Positions 39,457-43,640 of a stretch of DNA of 43,640 bases are shown in pieces; the first letter of the stretch is position 1, and each line of letters begins with the position of its first letter. The stretch comes from Muribaculaceae bacterium Zag1 (GTDB taxonomy: Bacteria; Bacteroidota; Bacteroidia; Bacteroidales; Muribaculaceae). Below the pieces are notes generated by a model. It did not search any database. It had not been told where the DNA came from and saw only the letters and a program-made list of their open reading frames with translations. The stretch lies in contig NWBJ01000062.1 of NCBI GenBank assembly GCA_002633115.1, positions 1-43,640 on the forward strand, given 5' to 3'. The position numbers and the translations under genes were made by a program.

Positions 39457-40928
39457 TTAAATTCTATAAGATACCCGATGAATACTTTCAGCGTATTCAT
39501 TTCGTCAGGCCACGATTCAAAAGCAACATCGAGAATGTGCTTTTGTATATGGCCAATGAGTGTTGTAAAATAGAAGATTGTCAATGTGAGGAATACAAAG
39601 AACGTATTACTAAAGCTATACGTATGTTCCCAGGCAATCTCACAGTGACGGATAAGACGATTTCCAATTGGCGAACCGAGATTCCAGCCCTATTTGCCTT
39701 CTATGAAGAAGACAAAGCCACTGGGATAACTAAGACATCTAAAAGTGCCCATTTCCTCCATGACTATCAGGACTTGACACAGTTTTTTAGATTTTTCTTA
39801 AGCACCTTCCAACTCCCTGGTGGCCATCTAAAGGCTAAAGATAATCTTGAATTAATCCAACGAGGAGTAAAGTTCAAGCCCGCTCGCTATATCGTAAATG
39901 TGTTGCTCGAAGGCAATGCCTTATTGTCAGAGAGTGGGAGTGAAAAAGAAATGTCTCTCTCTGCTGAAGAGGCTACCTATTGCATTCTCAATGACCTAAG
40001 AGTAACTACGGGTAAAAGAAGCCCACGCAAAACAGCCGAGTTAATCCTAAAGAATAGAAAAGAGAAGCTCAAATATCGTAACCCAAAAGATGAGCAAACA
40101 TTCAGCCTAAAAGGTACTCCTCGCACCAAGGGAGATGTGACTCGATATGCAGCTGACATATTAGACTATATGGAGATAGCTTCTCTATTGCAAAAGGAGA
40201 ATAGATACTACTATTTAGCTCCCAATCAAGAGAAATCTATTAAAGCCTTAGCCTCAGAATCCACCTATTTTACAGGTTATGATTCTCTCTACATTGACCC
40301 TAATCTCAACATCAAGCAAGTGGCTGACAAAGAGATTGACTGGTTTCAATATGTAAACGAAAATCTGAATCCAGACAAATTTAAAACAGATGTCACTACT
40401 CTCATATCAAGCGGTGAAACCATAGCAGTAATCATAGAGGAAAGGATTAAAGAAATAGTGACTTCTGAGGATACCACTAAAAAAGATGTAGGCAACATCG
40501 GAGAAACTTTAGTCCATGGTCATGAGATAGCCCGGTTGCAAATAGCAGGGTACCCGGATTTAGCTAAGTTAGTCCAAATAGTAGATAGCCCCTCTTACCA
40601 CCCTGGATTCGATATCGATAGTTTCGAGGGTGATGAGAAAGCTATACATAGGTATATAGAGGTCAAGACCACTATCAGCAAACAAAAGCTTCAAATCTTT
40701 AGCTTCCACATGTCGCCCAATGAATGGAGCGTAGCCGAAACTCATAGAAATCATTACTATGTGTATCGACTGACGTTGAGTGCTAAGGACAAGGTCCTCT
40801 ATATACTAAAGAATCCTGTGGGCCTATATAAAACTGACAAAATAGAGGCTTCGCCTCGCAACGGGATGGAAATAACATTTGATGCAACGAAATTTAAAAC
40901 AACTGAGTTATTGACATGCGCAAACTAA
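39453..40928 (+). CDS. Restriction endonuclease with C-terminal DUF3883-like domain
   Basis: A 491-residue protein between two methyltransferase genes. The C-terminal domain (about 340-480) has a PD-(D/E)xK pattern: Glu in NIGETLVHGHE, Asp in PGFDIDS, and IEVKTT with Glu403 and Lys405, then NEWSVAETHRNHYYVYRL. This resembles DUF3883 (NO VEIN C-terminal) nucleases. The N-terminal two thirds have no family I recognise; a helical region around residues 65-130 with TISNWRTEIPALFAFYEED may bind DNA. It starts on the stop of the first methyltransferase and overlaps the second by 13 bases, so all three are translationally coupled. It is most simply the restriction partner. Confidence 0.8.
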   Translation: MIKFYKIPDEYFQRIHFVRPRFKSNIENVLLYMANECCKIEDCQCEEYKERITKAIRMFPGNLTVTDKTISNWRTEIPALFAFYEEDKATGITKTSKSAHFLHDYQDLTQFFRFFLSTFQLPGGHLKAKDNLELIQRGVKFKPARYIVNVLLEGNALLSESGSEKEMSLSAEEATYCILNDLRVTTGKRSPRKTAELILKNRKEKLKYRNPKDEQTFSLKGTPRTKGDVTRYAADILDYMEIASLLQKENRYYYLAPNQEKSIKALASESTYFTGYDSLYIDPNLNIKQVADKEIDWFQYVNENLNPDKFKTDVTTLISSGETIAVIIEERIKEIVTSEDTTKKDVGNIGETLVHGHEIARLQIAGYPDLAKLVQIVDSPSYHPGFDIDSFEGDEKAIHRYIEVKTTISKQKLQIFSFHMSPNEWSVAETHRNHYYVYRLTLSAKDKVLYILKNPVGLYKTDKIEASPRNGMEITFDATKFKTTELLTCAN

Positions 40929-42361
40929 AAGTATTGTCACTGTTTTGTGGATGCGGAGGCATGGATCTGGGGATGCTCGGAGGTTTTGAATATCTGGGTC
41001 ATCCCTACCCGGAGCACCCTTTTGAGATTGTCAAGGCCTATGACAACGATCCCTATTGTACTAAAATATACGATGAGAATTTCTCTCATAAATGCGATGT
41101 GGCTGATGTGAGAGAGATAGAAATCTCTAACCTACCTGATATTGACATATTGATAGGTGGATTCCCCTGCCAGTCATTTTCTATATCTGCCCAAAACCCT
41201 CCGAGATTAGGTTATAAGGACGAGCGTGGCATGCTATTCTTTGAGATGGTAAAAATCTTAAAAGAAAAACAACCTCGATTCTTCATTGCCGAAAATGTCA
41301 AAGGCCTCCTATCAGCCAACAAGGGCCAAGCATTCCCCATGATAATCAAAGAATTTGAGGGAGCAGGATATCACGTCAAATTTAAGCTCTTAAACGCTTC
41401 TGAATATGGAGTGCCTCAAAAGAGAGAAAGAGTAATAATAGTAGGGTGTAGAGAGTCTAAAGATTTTGAGAACTATAGATTCCCTGCTCCCACCACTCGT
41501 TTCAATAAAGTCCCACTTTCTAAAGTTATCAATCCTGAGGATAATCTGAATGAAAGACTTTTCTTTAGTGAAAGAGCTGTCGCAGGCATGCTATTGGTAC
41601 GAGATAAGATGAACAAGGGAAGAGTACAAAATTTAGATGAGCCTTGTAATACCATTAGTTCTCATTTGGCTAAAGTCAGTTTAAATTCAACTGATCCTGT
41701 ATTATTGTTTGAGAATCGTTATCGTAGATTTTCGAGCACAGAGTGTGCCCGCATTCAGTCTTTCCCAGAAGATTTCAAATGGGGTTCCGTTTCGGAAGCT
41801 AAACAACTCAAAGCCATTGGTAATGCCGTACCTCCTGTGATGATGTGGCATATTGCGAAATCTCTCAGTGAAATACTTAATGCCAAAGAAAAGCCCCATG
41901 TCGATCATGTATCCACAGACTTTGATTGGCCTCAAGAGCGAATGGTTCAACTTACGCTATTCGAACCAGAAATTCTTTATATAACTTCTCTCAACAGAGA
42001 GAAACTTCTTCTTGGCTCTTGTAGGCAAGGTACCATTGAGTGGATAAAAAACAATCAATTGTACAACTATCCTATAACGGACCAAGAGCTCCAAGACCAC
42101 CCAGAACTTTTAGATGTAAAAAAAATCATCATTTTACATAAAAACAAAATGGTCGGATTCTATAATGTCCTTGATGTAGATGTGGTACTTAAACCAGAAT
42201 TGATTGGCTATGGTTATCCAATCAAAAGTTCAAAAAGATCTATGGAGTCAAAATATATTCTTTTCACCCTTTCTCCAGAGCCTCAATTAGACAAAGATAT
42301 TCCTTGGTATACCTTTTCACCCATTATAGGAAAAGGCTTAATTAGTCCTTCTAACGCTTAG
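40916..42361 (+). CDS. DNA cytosine-C5 methyltransferase (second, extended)
   Basis: A 481-residue cytosine-C5 methyltransferase with motifs I (SLFCGCGGMDLGM), IV (GGFPCQSFS, Cys85), VI (ENV, 126-128), VIII (QKRERVIIVG), IX (TECARIQSFPEDF) and X (AIGNAVPP, about 302-309). These fit in the first 330 residues. A further ~150 residues (about 332-481) follow, starting VDHVSTDFDWPQERM and containing LYITSLNREKLLLGSCRQG and KNKMVGFYNVLDV. This extension is not part of the family core; its shape vaguely recalls PUA/EVE-type base-reading domains, which is speculation. Overlap with the nuclease gene is 13 bases. Confidence 0.93.
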   Translation: MRKLKVLSLFCGCGGMDLGMLGGFEYLGHPYPEHPFEIVKAYDNDPYCTKIYDENFSHKCDVADVREIEISNLPDIDILIGGFPCQSFSISAQNPPRLGYKDERGMLFFEMVKILKEKQPRFFIAENVKGLLSANKGQAFPMIIKEFEGAGYHVKFKLLNASEYGVPQKRERVIIVGCRESKDFENYRFPAPTTRFNKVPLSKVINPEDNLNERLFFSERAVAGMLLVRDKMNKGRVQNLDEPCNTISSHLAKVSLNSTDPVLLFENRYRRFSSTECARIQSFPEDFKWGSVSEAKQLKAIGNAVPPVMMWHIAKSLSEILNAKEKPHVDHVSTDFDWPQERMVQLTLFEPEILYITSLNREKLLLGSCRQGTIEWIKNNQLYNYPITDQELQDHPELLDVKKIIILHKNKMVGFYNVLDVDVVLKPELIGYGYPIKSSKRSMESKYILFTLSPEPQLDKDIPWYTFSPIIGKGLISPSNA

Positions 42362-42365
42362 GATA

Positions 42366-43571
42366 ATGACAACAATTAATCCAAAATTCCCTATTCGTAG
42401 GCGCATCTGCATCGCCACTAGCACCAGAGCAGACTGGGGCTTGCTATACCCATTAGCCAAAGCATTAAGACAAACCGATGGTGTAGAGGTGCAGATTTTG
42501 GCGACGAATATGCATTTGATGGAGGAGTATGGGATGACGGTGAGGGAGATTGAGGAGGCTGGGTTTGAGGTCAGCGCACGGGTGAGGATGAGGTGCGAGG
42601 ATGAGACGGCCAGAGCCAGGGTGAAGGCTATGGCGCAGTGCATGGAGGGATGCGCCGAGGAATTGCCAAGGCTGCAGCCCGATATATTGGTGGTGCTGGG
42701 CGATAGGTATGAGATGCTGGCAGTGGCATCAACTGCGGCAGTGCTGGGAATACCCATAGCGCACATCGCCGGAGGCGAAACCAGCGAGGGAGCCATCGAC
42801 GACCGACTAAGGCATGCAATCACCCAATTGTCGACACTGCATTTCACAGCGGCAGAGCCCTATCGGGAGCGCGTGGCGCAGATGCTTGGCACCGACAAGA
42901 ATGTCTACAACTGCGGAGCACTCGGCGTGTGGAATATCGCCAACCAGCCGCTGATGAGCATCGAGGAGTTGAGCCAGTCGCTCGGCTTTGAGCTGGAGGC
43001 TGGCAAATACTTCGTAGCGACTTTCCATCCCGCAACCCTCGACACCGGAGCCACGCCAGCCCATCGATGCCAAGCCATGCTTGATGCTCTTGACAGATGT
43101 CCCGATTACAAGGTCATACTCACCTATCCTAATAACGACACCGGCAGCGAGGAGATAATACAAGCCATAAACCAATGGGCGCAATCGCGTCCGCGAGTAC
43201 TGCTCATCAAGTCGCTGGGCATGATACGATATCTGTCGGCAGCCAAGAATGCTGCCGCAGTAATAGGCAACTCATCGAGCGGAATCGTCGAGGTGCCCTC
43301 GCTCGGAGTGCCCACCATCGACATCGGCATACGCCAAAAAGGGCGCCTCTGCGGCCCCTCGGTGCTGCATTGCGGCGACACCTCCGACGACATCGCCAAT
43401 ACCATCGCTACCGCCCTCTCCCCACAGCACCAAGCCCTCTCCCACCTCAAACAAAACCCCTACCACCACCCAGAAACCGTTACTCAGATTACCAACCATC
43501 TTCTAACATTCAACTCAGAATATTCCAAAAACCACGGATTACACGGATTACACGGATACCATCCGGCTTGA
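42366..43571 (+). CDS. neuC: UDP-N-acetylglucosamine 2-epimerase (hydrolysing)
   Basis: A 401-residue cytosolic enzyme giving N-acetylmannosamine from UDP-GlcNAc, the first step to sialic-acid-like surface sugars. Seen: ATSTRADWGLLYPLAKAL (N-terminus), VVLGDRYEMLAVA, IAHIAGGETSEGAIDDRLRHAITQLSTLHF, FHPATLD, and IGNSSSGIVEVPSLGVPTIDIGIRQKGR. These match the NeuC type rather than the non-hydrolysing WecB type. It starts 4 bases after the second methyltransferase, so it may be read from that operon. The final ~15 residues (KNHGLHGLHGYHPA) are encoded by the left arm of a perfect inverted repeat and are not part of the family core. No neuB lies in the window. Confidence 0.92.
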   Translation: MTTINPKFPIRRRICIATSTRADWGLLYPLAKALRQTDGVEVQILATNMHLMEEYGMTVREIEEAGFEVSARVRMRCEDETARARVKAMAQCMEGCAEELPRLQPDILVVLGDRYEMLAVASTAAVLGIPIAHIAGGETSEGAIDDRLRHAITQLSTLHFTAAEPYRERVAQMLGTDKNVYNCGALGVWNIANQPLMSIEELSQSLGFELEAGKYFVATFHPATLDTGATPAHRCQAMLDALDRCPDYKVILTYPNNDTGSEEIIQAINQWAQSRPRVLLIKSLGMIRYLSAAKNAAAVIGNSSSGIVEVPSLGVPTIDIGIRQKGRLCGPSVLHCGDTSDDIANTIATALSPQHQALSHLKQNPYHHPETVTQITNHLLTFNSEYSKNHGLHGLHGYHPA

Positions 43572-43626
43572 ATCAATAAGCGTATCCAAAATCCGTGTAA
43601 TCCGTGTAATCCGTGGTTTTTGGAAT
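43522..43626. repeat. Perfect 36-base inverted repeat, family D, overlapping neuC
   Basis: Arms 43522-43557 and 43591-43626 are exactly complementary, each made of ACGGATTACACGGATT-type units flanked by ATTCCAAAAACC. The loop of 33 bases holds CCATCCGG and the neuC stop codon. The structure would serve as the 3' end of the neuC message. Confidence 0.9.
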
Positions 43627-43640
43627 TTACCGACAATCCG

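Noticed and set aside
1-43640. tRNA, rRNA, prophage or integrative-element modules
   Set aside because: Read by eye, I found no cloverleaf, rRNA segment, integrase, phage structural or conjugation gene; a tRNAscan run would settle the tRNA point.

Overview
The window looks like a chromosomal segment of a gut Bacteroidales bacterium, most likely a Muribaculaceae-type (S24-7) organism. The family assignment is inference; the order is well supported. The evidence is: promoter cores of the Bacteroidota type TAnnTTTG, starts without clear Shine-Dalgarno sequences, a PorE-like type IX secretion (T9SS) protein and a T9SS-type C-terminal tail, a Bacteroidota-style LptD, a GSCFA protein, and single-chain pyruvate:ferredoxin oxidoreductase.

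Layout. 1-2349: the end of an IS630-like transposase abuts a 5'-truncated GLUG-repeat surface protein. 2352-12085: housekeeping genes (DUF445 membrane protein, metF, Cof-type phosphatase, htpG, porE-like lipoprotein, rsgA, an ATP-grasp protein). 12247-15228: lptD. 15490-15810: a compact transcription unit with a palindrome, promoter, 38-residue ORF and terminator. 15881-17494: metallophosphoesterase and GSCFA protein. 17554-17737: a large inverted-repeat cluster. 17999-25782: an oxalate-catabolism cluster made of formyl-CoA:oxalate CoA-transferase (frc), oxalyl-CoA decarboxylase (oxc), an AEC-family carrier and a complete pyruvate:ferredoxin oxidoreductase (nifJ). 25899-26196: a promoter-to-terminator unit without a convincing ORF, a candidate structured RNA. 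26372-31580: ftsE, dacB, an unknown acidic protein, rsmI, a coiled-coil lipoprotein and, convergently, an S1/P1 nuclease. 31645-38277: nadE, an EamA transporter, glycerate kinase, gamma-carbonic anhydrase-like protein and aminopeptidase P. 38422-42361: a restriction-modification operon with two cytosine-C5 methyltransferases flanking a DUF3883-like nuclease. 42366-43571: neuC, whose C-terminus runs into an inverted repeat.

How the genes work together. Frc and Oxc form the CoA-dependent oxalate cycle (oxalate to formate plus CO2); the AEC protein is the obvious candidate for oxalate/formate movement. PFOR links pyruvate, acetyl-CoA, CO2 and ferredoxin, and why it sits here is an open question. 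PorE belongs to the T9SS that would export proteins such as the truncated GLUG protein.

The most unusual non-coding feature is the number of intergenic repeats. Three sequence families have a strict 7-base period and sit at gene junctions, some in register right up to a start codon. There are also three long hairpins built from ACGGATTACACGGATT-type units, one cluster of CCCCGTAGGGG hairpins, and three GTGCGTAGCAC hairpins. Several share a CCATCCGG/CCGGATGG core.
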